The position numbers and the translations under genes were made by a program. Of a stretch of 64,000 bases of DNA, positions 18,847-27,054 are shown one piece after another. The stretch is from Mycetohabitans rhizoxinica HKI 454 (GTDB taxonomy: Bacteria; Pseudomonadota; Gammaproteobacteria; Burkholderiales; Burkholderiaceae). The DNA lies in contig NC_014722.1 in assembly GCF_000198775.1 (NCBI RefSeq), positions 1,130,222 to 1,194,221 of the forward strand, written 5' to 3'. The notes under the pieces were generated by a model. That model saw only the letters and a list, made by a program, of their open reading frames with translations. It ran no database searches and had not been told where the DNA came from. Each line of letters opens with the position of its first letter. Position 1 is the first letter of the stretch.

Positions 18847-19299
18847 TTTTAGCCTCCTTTGAGCCTTGGTGGGTTGTGGATTTGCATGCATCCCTCCTGT
18901 AAGAGGAACGTATTGGCGGGTGCACCACGCATGAACCGGTGAGCCGCGCGTGCTGCCTCTGCGCCGCGCAGAGTAACAGTCTAGACACGCTGCGTCGAGA
19001 GGGTGGCGCTCAAGTATGTATTTAATAGGGACGGGATTGTCGGATCTTGACCGTCGAAAGGCCGTGCGTTGGACTGGATGACGGGGGATAAGTGTGCAGC
19101 GTCCTGCGTAAAGTCCCGTATGCAGGCCGTCAACGAACCAAACCAGTGACCGCGCCGAGCGTGAACACGCATGTGGTGCTGCGCTTGACTTTGCGAACCT
19201 GAATCAACCAGTCAGGCGCCGTGCGGTGCCGTCGGCGACCACGTTGCGCGGCAGTGCTTGGACGTTGGCCGTCGCCGATGCCATAGACCCAGCCTGCCG
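18847..19299. other. Intergenic region upstream of the binding-protein gene
   Basis: About 450 bp without a supported gene. The strong Shine-Dalgarno of the binding-protein gene lies at its left edge (TAGCCTCCTTT on the plus strand). The binding-protein promoter should be here. I see no conserved frame. Confidence 0.5.
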
Positions 19300-20298
19300 C
19301 TACCCGACAGCGCCGCCGACGTAGGGCCCCATGCTACGACCCTTCAGCCGTATCAGGCCAAGCAGCATGTCCAGATAGGGCGTTGGCACGCCGCTCATCC
19401 GGGCAAGCTCATACGGCGCGCCGACGATTCCATCGATCTCCATCGGCCTGCCGGCTTCGGCATCTTGCAACATCGATGTCTTGAACGCACCGAGTTGGCG
19501 CGTCTGAGCATTGCGTTGCTCGACACTCATGCCCATGTCCAGTCCCAGCTTCGCACCGATGGCTTGCGCTTCCCGCATCACTTCGACGACCAGGCGTGCG
19601 GTGAGCGGATCGTCCAGGATCACGTCGGCGGTTGAGCTGGTGAGCACGCTGATTGGGTTCATCGTCATGTTGCCCCACAGCTTCGCCCAAATCTCATGTT
19701 GGATCGAAGAGGCGAGCGACACGTCGAAACGAGCGTCTCGTAGCAGCCGGACAATCTCATGCTGGACCGCGTCGCCGGTGTCGTGCGGTGCCCGAGCGAT
19801 TAGCAGGTTCCCCTTGTTGCGCACGATCACGCCGGGTTCGCGCACCGATGCGGCCAGGTGCACGACGAGGCCATCGGCCTGTGCCACGGGCAGCGCCGCG
19901 GATACGACGCCGCCAGGGTCCACCGATTCGAGCCGCCGATCGGCGCATGCGCCACCGAATTGGTGCAGGAACCACCACGGCACGCCGTTCATGACCGACA
20001 CGATCCGCGTGTGCGGGCCGATCAATGGCGCCAGCGATGCTGCTGCATCGACCAGTGCATGGCCTTTCAGGCACACGAACACGATGTCTTGGGCGCCGAG
20101 CGCGGCGGGATCGTCTGTGGCGTGCGCGTGCACGATCGTGGGCTCGCCATCCTCGATCAGCGTCAGTCCGCGTGAGTGAATCGCCTCGAGTTGCGCGCCA
20201 CGGGCCAGCACTTTGACCGGAACACTGGCCTGTGCAAGCCTGCCCGCCAGCAGGCCGCCGACCGCGCCGGCGCCCACGATGGTGATATTTTTGGACAT
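19300..20298 (-). CDS. 2-dehydropantoate 2-reductase family protein (PanE/ApbA-like)
   Basis: The 332-residue protein starts with a Rossmann fold (MSKNITIVGAGAVGGLLAGRLA). It has the family's KGHALVDAA lysine segment, VMNGVPWW, and the C-terminal domain signature KLWGNMTMNPISVLTSSTADVILDDP. PanE reduces ketopantoate to pantoate with NADPH. Because it lies 5 nt after a class II aldolase gene, a role in catabolism of a hydroxy or keto acid is equally plausible, and I leave the symbol open. Confidence 0.85.
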   Translation of the reverse strand: MSKNITIVGAGAVGGLLAGRLAQASVPVKVLARGAQLEAIHSRGLTLIEDGEPTIVHAHATDDPAALGAQDIVFVCLKGHALVDAAASLAPLIGPHTRIVSVMNGVPWWFLHQFGGACADRRLESVDPGGVVSAALPVAQADGLVVHLAASVREPGVIVRNKGNLLIARAPHDTGDAVQHEIVRLLRDARFDVSLASSIQHEIWAKLWGNMTMNPISVLTSSTADVILDDPLTARLVVEVMREAQAIGAKLGLDMGMSVEQRNAQTRQLGAFKTSMLQDAEAGRPMEIDGIVGAPYELARMSGVPTPYLDMLLGLIRLKGRSMGPYVGGAVG

Positions 20299-20305
20299 CA
20301 CGGTG

Positions 20306-21076
20306 TCACGCCTTGTAGGACGGATCGATGCGCTCGACGCGGCGGATCAACGCAGCCAGCACGGCCTCGCCGGCGCCGGTGTCCGGCGAGAACTGCAACG
20401 CGTCGCGCGTGGCGCGCGCAGTGACGTGCGCGGGGATGGGGAGCACGTCACCGCGCATCGACTCAGTCAAAACCTGGATCTCGCACGCGCGATTTAGCGT
20501 CCACAGCAAGACGAACGCATGCGCCAGCGTGCGCCCGTGCGACAGCAATCCGTGGTTGCGCAGGATTAGCAGGCGCTTGTCGCTGAGCGAAGCCAATAGC
20601 CGCTGCTGTTCATCTGCATGCACGGTGATGCCCTCGAATGTGTGATAGGCGACCATATCGTGCAGCTGTGCCGCATAGAAGTTCGAATACGACAATCCGT
20701 CGTGCATGCAGGCGACCGCCAGCCCGGCAGATGTATGTACGTGCATCACGCAATGTGCATCGTCCACGTTGCGATGGATCGCACTGTGAATGATGTAGCC
20801 GGCCGGGTTGATCGGATAGTCGCTGGTGCTCAGGATGTTGCCGTCCACGTCGATCTTCACCAGATTCGACGCAGTCACCTCATCATAGGTAAGGCCGAAC
20901 GGATTGATCAGAAAATGCTTGTTTGGCCCCGGCACACGAAGCGTGATGTGATTGAAGATCAGTTCGGTCCAGCCGAGCAGGTGGAAGACCCGATAGGTGG
21001 CGGCGAGTTGCACGCGGGCGTGCCATTCGTCGGCAGTGCACCAGGACGGGGGCGCCGTATGCTGCGGTGTGGCCAT
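20306..21076 (-). CDS. Class II aldolase/adducin family protein
   Basis: The 256-residue protein carries the zinc-site motif VMHVHTSAGLAVA with the H-x-H pair, the downstream ILRNHGLLSHG histidine, and FNHITLRVPGPNKHFLINPFGLTYDEV near the N-terminus. Family members cleave or epimerise sugar phosphates or decarboxylate; the substrate here is unknown. It precedes the PanE-like gene in a two-gene operon and is divergent from a MarR regulator that may control it. Confidence 0.88.
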   Translation of the reverse strand: MATPQHTAPPSWCTADEWHARVQLAATYRVFHLLGWTELIFNHITLRVPGPNKHFLINPFGLTYDEVTASNLVKIDVDGNILSTSDYPINPAGYIIHSAIHRNVDDAHCVMHVHTSAGLAVACMHDGLSYSNFYAAQLHDMVAYHTFEGITVHADEQQRLLASLSDKRLLILRNHGLLSHGRTLAHAFVLLWTLNRACEIQVLTESMRGDVLPIPAHVTARATRDALQFSPDTGAGEAVLAALIRRVERIDPSYKA

Positions 21077-21160
21077 GTTCGTCTCCTTGTGGCCGGCACA
21101 TCATGCCGGTCGTGCCGGATCGGGCATCGGTGACTATCGTAACGGCTTATCGATGTGAGT

Positions 21161-21200
21161 GCAACCGATATGATGCGTGCGCACGCATCATATCGGTTGC
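21161..21200. promoter_or_regulatory. 40-bp perfect palindrome between aldolase and marR
   Basis: The half GCAACCGATATGATGCGTGC (21161-21180) is followed without spacer by its exact reverse complement (21181-21200). It lies 84 bp upstream of the aldolase start and 165 bp upstream of marR. The natural reading is a double operator for the MarR protein, in which each ~18-20 bp half may not be an independent site. A 40-bp perfect dyad is unusually long for MarR and could also extrude as a cruciform. Confidence 0.75.
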
Positions 21201-21365
21201 CGGATGACGCAGAGAGCTGGCAGCGGGGATGGGTGGGGGCCGTGGTGGTGCGGCTTGATGGAGCAGACTGGAAAAGTGGATTGACAGAGGGTATCGCCAA
21301 AAAGTGTAAGCAGAGCGCCGGGGTAGCAATGGTATGCTGGATGCTCGTTTCACCATCGATTGTCA

Positions 21366-21833
21366 ATGTCCCGATCGTCCATGCGTACCCGACGTCCTGC
21401 TCCGAGCCCGATCGACCAGCTTTTCACTTATCGGCTGCATTGGCTCAAAAAGCTGACCGACAAGGTAATGAACGACGCATTTGTTGCCCGCCTGGGATTG
21501 CCGTTGACCGAGGCGCGCGTGCTGCTCAGCGTCGGCTCGTTCGGTCCGTTGTCGGTATCGGATCTCGGGCGCGCGTCGAACTTGGATCGCAGTCAGGCGA
21601 GTCGCGCCACCGACGTGCTTGGCAAGAAGGGTTTGCTGACTAAAGAAGCGGACGAGGAAGACGGTCGTGGCGTGCGCATCGCGCTCACGACGAAAGGAGC
21701 CTTGTTGTTTCGCAAGGCCGCATCGATTTCCCGCGAACGCAACGATGCGATCCTCGCGGCGTTGTCCGAGGCTGAACGCGCGGCGCTGGACCAGGCGCTA
21801 GACAAGATTTTCGCGAGTGTGCTGCAAGGATAA
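21366..21833 (+). CDS. MarR family transcriptional regulator
   Basis: The 155-residue protein has the winged-helix signature LSVSDLGRASNLDRSQASRATDVLGKKGLLTKEADEEDGRGVRIALTTKG, with the wing residues D-x-R typical of MarR. It is divergent from the aldolase/panE pair and separated from it by a 40-bp palindrome, so it probably regulates that operon and itself in response to a small aromatic or acidic ligand. Starts at 21366 or 21381 are both possible. Confidence 0.88.
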   Translation: MSRSSMRTRRPAPSPIDQLFTYRLHWLKKLTDKVMNDAFVARLGLPLTEARVLLSVGSFGPLSVSDLGRASNLDRSQASRATDVLGKKGLLTKEADEEDGRGVRIALTTKGALLFRKAASISRERNDAILAALSEAERAALDQALDKIFASVLQG

Positions 21834-21981
21834 CGTGTGGCGCGGGCATCCGGGCCGGCACACATCCGAGACGCCAATGCCCCATTCTTGCTGGGATAAA
21901 TTGCCGCGATGATCGCATAAGCGCCGTGCGCAGTCATTGGAATGTTTGCTCGATCCTTTCCGAGGGTTTTTCCGCGTAAAT

Positions 21982-22001
21982 TAGACAGACAGGTCTGCCT
22001 A
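21982..22001. promoter_or_regulatory. 20-bp inverted repeat upstream of the chitosanase gene
   Basis: TAGACAGAC (21982-21990) and GTCTGCCTA (21993-22001) form an 8/9-match dyad around AG. The form, TAGxCAGAC with its mirror, is like TetR-family operators. It lies in the 375-bp gene-free interval between marR and the chitosanase, about 210 bp before the latter. No TetR gene is in the window, so the regulator, if any, is elsewhere. Confidence 0.45.
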
Positions 22002-22208
22002 TTATCGATTTGTCACGACTCCGATGGCCCAACACTGGGCTCGACCGCTCGCCGGTAACCGTCGTAGTGGACGAGATTGCAAAAATGGCGGACCTGGTTC
22101 GTGCAAGTGACCGCGCGCTTCGGCCTGGGCGCGTCGCGGATCCCGCTTTGCTTTACGGTATCGGCTGTCCGTCGCCGGCACGCTTGCAATCTTCAACGCA
22201 TAAACAAT

Positions 22209-23306
22209 ATGGAGTCTGCCTTGAACCAATTGATTTCAAAGACGTTGACGCGCATGTCTTGTGCCGTTGCTATGGGCCTTGGCCTGTTGGCCGTCTCTGG
22301 CATGGCACGCGCCGACGATGCGCAGCCGAACAGCGAACCCTGCGACGCGCCTTGGGACGCCAAGACGATCTACCAGGGCGGTGAGGTAGTCAGTTACGCC
22401 GGGCGAAACTACACTGCGGCCTACTGGACGCAGGGCAACGCGCCAGACCTGAACAGTGGCGACGGTAATACTGGCCAGCCGTGGCGTGTCGGGCAAACTT
22501 GCAATGCGGTCGCCAACGTGGCTAGCGGCAATCCGGACGCCAATTTCTCCCCTGCGACACTGCAATTCTTGAAGAAGAACACGGGTTTGGACGGCGAGCA
22601 GTGGAACAACATCATGAAGCTAATCAACAAGCCGGAGCAGGACTCGCTGCAATGGACGAAGTACTATGGGTACTGTCAGAACATCCATGATGATCGTGGC
22701 TATACGATCGGGATTTTCGGCGCGACCACGGGCGGTTCGAACGATACCGGACCTGACGGTCCCGAGCTATTCAAGACGTTCGATGCGCTCAGTGGTGCCA
22801 AGATTCCGTCTGCGGAAGGTGGACTGACCCGTATTGGTGCGCATGGCAAGATGTCCGGCTCGATCTTAAAGATCTCGGACAGCAGCAAGACTTTTTGTAG
22901 CAAGGTCAAAGCCCAACAGAACAACCCGACGTGGCGCGAGGCGATGTGGCGCACGTTCTACAACGTGGACATCCAATACAGCGTGCAACAGGCTCGCCAG
23001 CGCGGCTTTGACAGCGCGCTGACGATCGGATCGTTCGTTGACACGGCGTTGAACCAGGGGGCGGACGGCGGCGGAGACTCGCTGAAGGCGCTGCTCGCGC
23101 GCTCCGGCGATAGCCCGAACGAGAAGACCTTCATGACGCGGTTCTATGCCGAACGGGCCAAGGTCGTCGACACGCACGACTACAATACCTCGCCCAACGG
23201 TAAAAACCGGGTCAAGCAATGGAGCAAGCTGATGGACCAAGGCGAGACGGACTTGAAGAACGCCGACGCGGCGATCGTCAAGGTCACGAACTGGCAATTG
23301 CACTAG
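22209..23306 (+). CDS. Secreted GH46 chitosanase with N-terminal chitin-binding module
   Basis: The 365-residue enzyme has a signal peptide (cleavage near GMARA, residue 35). A CBM5/12-type module follows at about 47-92 (WDAKTIYQGGEVVSYAGRNYTAAYWTQGN). The catalytic domain is family 46 and close to the Bacillus circulans MH-K1 enzyme. The acid Glu143 (KPEQ) and base Asp161 (NIHDDRGYT) have the exact 18-residue spacing of that family, and IGIFGATTGG and FYNVDIQYSVQQARQRGF also match. It should cut chitosan endolytically outside the cell. Mucoromycete walls are chitosan-rich, so a role in entering or remodelling a fungal host is likely but inferred. The longer frame from 22077 adds residues without a signal; ATG 22209 fits best although its ribosome site is weak. 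Confidence 0.93.
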   Translation: MESALNQLISKTLTRMSCAVAMGLGLLAVSGMARADDAQPNSEPCDAPWDAKTIYQGGEVVSYAGRNYTAAYWTQGNAPDLNSGDGNTGQPWRVGQTCNAVANVASGNPDANFSPATLQFLKKNTGLDGEQWNNIMKLINKPEQDSLQWTKYYGYCQNIHDDRGYTIGIFGATTGGSNDTGPDGPELFKTFDALSGAKIPSAEGGLTRIGAHGKMSGSILKISDSSKTFCSKVKAQQNNPTWREAMWRTFYNVDIQYSVQQARQRGFDSALTIGSFVDTALNQGADGGGDSLKALLARSGDSPNEKTFMTRFYAERAKVVDTHDYNTSPNGKNRVKQWSKLMDQGETDLKNADAAIVKVTNWQLH

Positions 23307-23359
23307 CCGTCGGGCGTCACAGGGCCGTCAGCCGCGGCGCGTCGTGCGCGGCGGGCGGC

Positions 23360-23701
23360 TTAGACGCCGAGCAACTCCACCTCGAACACGAGCGTTGCAT
23401 TTGGCGGGATGACACCGCCTGCGCCGCGTGCGCCATAGCCCAATTGCGGCGGGATCGTCAGCCGGCGCACGCCGCCCACGCGCATTCCCTGCACGCCTTC
23501 GTCCCAGCCTCGGATGACCATGCCGGCGCCCAGTGCGAACGAAAACGGCTGGTTGCGGTCCTTGCTGGAATCGAACTTCTGTCCGTCGATAAGCCAGCCG
23601 GTGTAGTGCACGCTGACCGTCTGGCCTGCTTGAGCTTGCGCGCCGGCACCTTTGGTCAAATCATCGTATTGCAGCCCGGAGGCGGTCGTTACAGTGGCCA
23701 T
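23360..23701 (-). CDS. FKBP-type peptidyl-prolyl cis-trans isomerase
   Basis: The 113-residue single-domain protein has the full FKBP signature ([73 protein letters not shown]). It has no signal peptide and is therefore cytoplasmic. The start at 23701 gives the standard [16 protein letters not shown]-terminus; the open frame upstream to 23962 is not expected to be translated. It is convergent with the chitosanase gene. Confidence 0.93.
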   Translation of the reverse strand: MATVTTASGLQYDDLTKGAGAQAQAGQTVSVHYTGWLIDGQKFDSSKDRNQPFSFALGAGMVIRGWDEGVQGMRVGGVRRLTIPPQLGYGARGAGGVIPPNATLVFEVELLGV

Positions 23702-23852
23702 GGCGGGAATTCCTTGAGTCAAAAGCCGACATCGTAGCGCAAACGGCCGGGCACCAGCGGGATCGAGCCTTGCTAGAAGGGGAGCCTTGCTGAGGTCTGG
23801 CTCCGACCTGCACAGGCAGTGGCGTGAGCCGGATCCTTTGTCGGCGCGGATC

Positions 23853-23880
23853 GTGACAGCGCCAGCGCGATGCCTATAAT
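23853..23880 (+). promoter_or_regulatory. Predicted sigma-70 promoter for the kinase-like gene
   Basis: GTGACA (23853-23858) and a perfect TATAAT (23875-23880) are separated by 16 bp and lie about 54 bp before the TTG start of the downstream gene. It is the clearest promoter in this part of the window. Confidence 0.6.
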
Positions 23881-23933
23881 ACCCGTCACGGCTTGGCGTT
23901 CCGGTCCGTGCTTTGCCAAATGGAGAAATTGTA

Positions 23934-24716
23934 TTGAGTCGCTCTATTCCTGCATCGGGCAACTTTGACGGTGAGCCCGACGATGCATTGGCCGCCCGCG
24001 CGGCCTACCTGCAGACCGTTGCCGCCTTATTTGCGCGCGATCGCGTGTTGTCGGTGGCGTCGCATGACTTGCGCAGTCCGCTCAACGGCATTCACAGTTG
24101 GATCTACGTCTTGGAGAGCAAGGTGGGGCAGGCCGAGCCCACCATTGCGCGAGCATTGGCCGGCTTGCGCACGGGCGTGGAGCAGCAGGTACGCATCATC
24201 GAAGATGTCATCGATGCTACCCGCGCGCAAAGCAAGGCGCTGCCGCTGGACAAGATGATGCTCGACGTCGAACGTATCGTCGCGCACGTTGTGCAATGTC
24301 TGGATGCGACTTTCGCGCGCGAACGCGCCACGGCGATCGAGGTACGTTGGCCGCCGTCGCGTATCTCGATCGTGGCGGACGGCGCGCGCATTGCGCAGGC
24401 GCTGTGGGCGGCGTTGGCGTATGCCGTGGACGCATCGCGTCCTGGCGGGGCGGTCAGCATGGAAAACGTCTTTGAGGACGGCGTATGGCGGGCGAGTATC
24501 CGGTTCCAGCCGTCCGATGCGCTGACTAACCCGGACTTGCCCCATGCGTTCGAACCATTCCTGCGCGGGACGACACCGGTGCAGGGCACCGACGGGATGC
24601 CGCTCGCCCTGTCCGTCACGCAGCGCGTCGTGCTGGCGCACGGCGGCAAATCGAGTGCGGCGAGCGGGACCGATGGTTTCACCTCGATCGCGTTGACGTT
24701 GCCCGAGCGCGGATGA
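23934..24716 (+). CDS. Soluble histidine-kinase-like protein with degenerate ATPase
   Basis: The 260-residue protein has a HisKA dimerisation segment with the phospho-acceptor motif [17 protein letters not shown] and a C-terminal GHKL-like domain. No sensor domain or transmembrane helix precedes it. The ATPase boxes are weak: the N-box reads [13 protein letters not shown], without the usual Asn, and no DxGxG is seen, so ATP binding is doubtful. A TTG at 23934 is chosen because GGAGA lies 7 nt before it and a TATAAT promoter lies upstream; a TTG at 23913 has no such site. It may be a phosphatase or scaffold rather than a kinase. Confidence 0.75.
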   Translation: MSRSIPASGNFDGEPDDALAARAAYLQTVAALFARDRVLSVASHDLRSPLNGIHSWIYVLESKVGQAEPTIARALAGLRTGVEQQVRIIEDVIDATRAQSKALPLDKMMLDVERIVAHVVQCLDATFARERATAIEVRWPPSRISIVADGARIAQALWAALAYAVDASRPGGAVSMENVFEDGVWRASIRFQPSDALTNPDLPHAFEPFLRGTTPVQGTDGMPLALSVTQRVVLAHGGKSSAASGTDGFTSIALTLPERG

Positions 24717-24913
24717 GCAGGCCGCCGGGCGTCGCGCTGTCAACCGCAGGCCCGCTTGCGATCATGGCGCGTGCGGCGTGCGCGCCTCGTCGGCCGCGCT
24801 GCCGTGCAGCGTACCCAGGGCGGCGCGTGATGCCGTGCAGCTGGGCTGCCCCGCATCTGCTACGTGACACCAGACGCATACGGAGACGGCGCGCCGGGGC
24901 TATCATCGACATC

Positions 24914-25660
24914 ATGAACGAGGCTTCTGACCGTTTTGTCGCGTTCCATCCGTGGAATGACACAGGGCGCGACTTCGTCGTCGGGGATTTGCACGGCTGC
25001 ACCGATGCGCTGCGCTATCTGTTAGCGCAGGTGAGGTTCCATGGGGCGCACGACCGTCTGTTTTCGGTGGGAGACCTGGTCGATCGTGGGGAGCATCCTG
25101 TTGAGGCGCTCACGTTGTTAGAAATGCCATGGTTCTTCGCGGTCAAGGGCAATCACGAGGCGGTGATGTGCGACGTGGCCGACGGCGTGTTGCCACAGAC
25201 GGTTTGGGACTCGGTAGGCGGTGCGTGGGCGCGCGCGCTGCCGGCCGAGATGCTGAGCCGCTACGCGGCGCACGTCAGGCGCTTGCCGCTGGCGCGTGTC
25301 GTAGGCAGCGGCGAGCGGCGCTTCAACGTGCTGCATGCTGAGTTCTTCGGCGACGACCTCACGCTGGATGCCGCGCAATTTGATGAGCGCACGCGCGCGC
25401 GCCTACTATGGGGGCGGCAGTTGATCACAGGCCGGGGCGACCCGCGCGTGCAGCGGGGACTATCGCATACTTACTGCGGACATACGCCGGTGCCCGAGGT
25501 CCGCACGGTTGGCGCGCAGACGTTCGTCGATACAGGCGCGTTCTTGCCGCATGGTGTGCTGTCGATAGTGAATGTGCATAGCGGCCGCATCCATGCGATC
25601 TCGACTCACGAGGCGCTGCGGCGGGGTGCCGCGTCGTTGGACTGGCCCACGCACGGTTAG
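24914..25660 (+). CDS. Metallophosphoesterase, serine/threonine phosphatase type
   Basis: The 248-residue protein has the PPP-family metal motifs in order: GDLHGC (residues ~24-29), GDLVDRGEH, GNHEAV, and the later HAEFFG and CGHTPVPEV histidines. It resembles the bacteriophage lambda/PrpA-type protein phosphatases and bacterial diadenosine polyphosphatases. Substrate is open. The ATG at 24914 is followed at once by the conserved region, so the longer frame from 24713 is not used. It is convergent with the RES toxin gene, with which it overlaps by 4 bp. Confidence 0.88.
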   Translation: MNEASDRFVAFHPWNDTGRDFVVGDLHGCTDALRYLLAQVRFHGAHDRLFSVGDLVDRGEHPVEALTLLEMPWFFAVKGNHEAVMCDVADGVLPQTVWDSVGGAWARALPAEMLSRYAAHVRRLPLARVVGSGERRFNVLHAEFFGDDLTLDAAQFDERTRARLLWGRQLITGRGDPRVQRGLSHTYCGHTPVPEVRTVGAQTFVDTGAFLPHGVLSIVNVHSGRIHAISTHEALRRGAASLDWPTHG

Positions 25661-26433
25661 CCGACCTGGGTCAGTTCGAACACGACGTCGATGCGGCTGC
25701 CGTTCCAGTTGTATTCCAGATAGGCGGCATGGTGGCATTGCCGCAGCAGCGTGGTCCGGAACGCTGCCAGGCACTCGCCCTGCGGGTCGCGCACGGAAGG
25801 ATACGCGATGCCCGCATGGCCCGCATGGCGGGCGGCTGTGCCGAGCGCCTGGCCGAATGTGTAGTCATGCGGATGCAGGATGGTCGGCGCGAGGGCATTG
25901 CGTTGCTCACGCAGATCCAGCACGCTGCCTTGCGCGTTAACCGTGTAGAGTCGCATTGGCTGGCGCATCGGCGGCTCATGCGTTGCCGACAGGAACAACG
26001 CGGTGTGATAGCGGGTTTCGGCGATCGCGGTACGTGCGTCGCGCGCGCAATAGAACACGCCGAATGTGCCCGGCGAGAAGCGACTGCCAGCGGGATTCAG
26101 ATGGGTGAGCGCCGCCATGATCGGACCGTAGCCTGGACCGAAGCGGCGCTCCTCGGGGGGCACCAGGTCGATTTCGCCGACTTCAGTGCGCAGGCGATCG
26201 TTGGTGATCGCCTCGAGCGCGTACAGCGCGTCGAAATCGCTGGCTGATGCGATACGATCGAACAGGTTGATCGCCGGCAAGCGTGTTGGCACGACCCGGT
26301 AGGCAGGCTGCCACTGGAGCGTGGCGATGGGCCAGCAGCCCGGGTCGCGTAGCGCCGCAAGGGGTGGCTCCCGGACCTCACTTTGAGTGTTGCCGGAAGG
26401 CTGAGCAGTGCTGTACTCGTCGTTCAAGCCCAA
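25657..26433 (-). CDS. RES-domain toxin of a type II toxin-antitoxin pair
   Basis: The 258-residue protein shows the RES fold landmarks: YRVVPTRLPAINLFDR with the conserved Arg, GSRFSPGTFGVFYCARDARTAIAET with the Arg and Glu, and GIAYPSVRDPQGECLAAFRTT with the Ser. RES toxins are ADP-ribosyltransferase-like enzymes that deplete cellular NAD+. The start codon overlaps the last 10 bp of the upstream antitoxin gene, typical of translational coupling. All three signature blocks are present, so the toxin appears intact. Confidence 0.9.
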   Translation of the reverse strand: MGLNDEYSTAQPSGNTQSEVREPPLAALRDPGCWPIATLQWQPAYRVVPTRLPAINLFDRIASASDFDALYALEAITNDRLRTEVGEIDLVPPEERRFGPGYGPIMAALTHLNPAGSRFSPGTFGVFYCARDARTAIAETRYHTALFLSATHEPPMRQPMRLYTVNAQGSVLDLREQRNALAPTILHPHDYTFGQALGTAARHAGHAGIAYPSVRDPQGECLAAFRTTLLRQCHHAAYLEYNWNGSRIDVVFELTQVG

Positions 26434-26861
26434 CCTCCGCGCATTGCGTCAAGGTATTGCCGCACGGCGACCAGGTCGCTGAGATTGCCTGCCAGCATCC
26501 GGTCCAGCGCGCGCTTGCCGTTGAACGGTGGCGCGCTGTTGGGTCGCTTGACCCAGCCGTCGGCGAGATCCGGCTGCGGCAGCAGGATCTGCAGCGCCTT
26601 GTAAATGCCGAGCAAATGCGAGAGCCGCTCGAGCGTATCGCGTGACAGCCGTGCCGCATCGGGCGCGGCCTTCCACTTGAAGAACGTCGAGCGCCCCGGG
26701 GAGCCCAGCAGCACGAGTTGTTCATCGACCGACAGTTGCCAGTCATGGGCAATATTGAAGAACGCACGCAGTCCAGCGGTGGACATTTCGGCCAGCGTTG
26801 GCTGGCTGGCGGGCGGTATCGGCGCGGCGGCCCCGTCAGCGACTCGAATTGGACGGCTCAT
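26424..26861 (-). CDS. Xre/MbcA/ParS-type antitoxin partner of the RES toxin
   Basis: The 145-residue protein has the Xre-like helix-turn-helix and DUF2384 C-terminal domain. This includes RLSRDTLERLSHLLGIYKALQILLPQPDLADGWVKRPNSAPPFNGKRALDRMLAGNLSDLVAVRQYLDA, a region in which the NxxxPxFxGxxxLxxLxxG pattern is diagnostic. It neutralises the RES toxin by direct binding and usually represses its own promoter. The ATG at 26861 follows GAGG by 8 nt, so it is chosen over 26873. An inverted repeat just upstream is the likely operator. Confidence 0.88.
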   Translation of the reverse strand: MSRPIRVADGAAAPIPPASQPTLAEMSTAGLRAFFNIAHDWQLSVDEQLVLLGSPGRSTFFKWKAAPDAARLSRDTLERLSHLLGIYKALQILLPQPDLADGWVKRPNSAPPFNGKRALDRMLAGNLSDLVAVRQYLDAMRGGWA

Positions 26862-26883
26862 CGGGTACCTCATCTAAGTGTGA

Positions 26884-26902
26884 ACTATTAGGCTAATATA
26901 GT
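26884..26902. promoter_or_regulatory. Inverted repeat upstream of the antitoxin, probable operator
   Basis: The dyad ATTAG-G-CTAAT is flanked by ACT and ATAGT (26884-26902), 23 bp before the antitoxin ATG. AT-rich sequence beyond it could hold the promoter. Self-repression through such sites is the usual control of RES/Xre modules. Confidence 0.45.
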
Positions 26903-26940
26903 CCATACAAAGATTTTTACAAGTCGGCCAAACGGCTAAT

Positions 26941-27054
26941 TCACTTGCTTGGCACTCCGTGCTCGTCCAGACGCGCGAACAGCAGGCGATCTGCCAGCCA
27001 CACTGCGATCAACGTCATGCCTATCAACGGGAACACGACGCCGGTCGCGGTTAT
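26941..27054 (-). other. Short hydrophobic frame after the SDR gene, possible gene end
   Basis: The frame reads ATGVVFPLIGMTLIAVWLADRLL, then FARLDEHGVPSK and a stop, beginning right at the SDR stop codon. It resembles the last transmembrane segment and tail of a membrane protein. There is no start or body for such a protein here, so I read it as a remnant or chance ORF. Confidence 0.25.
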
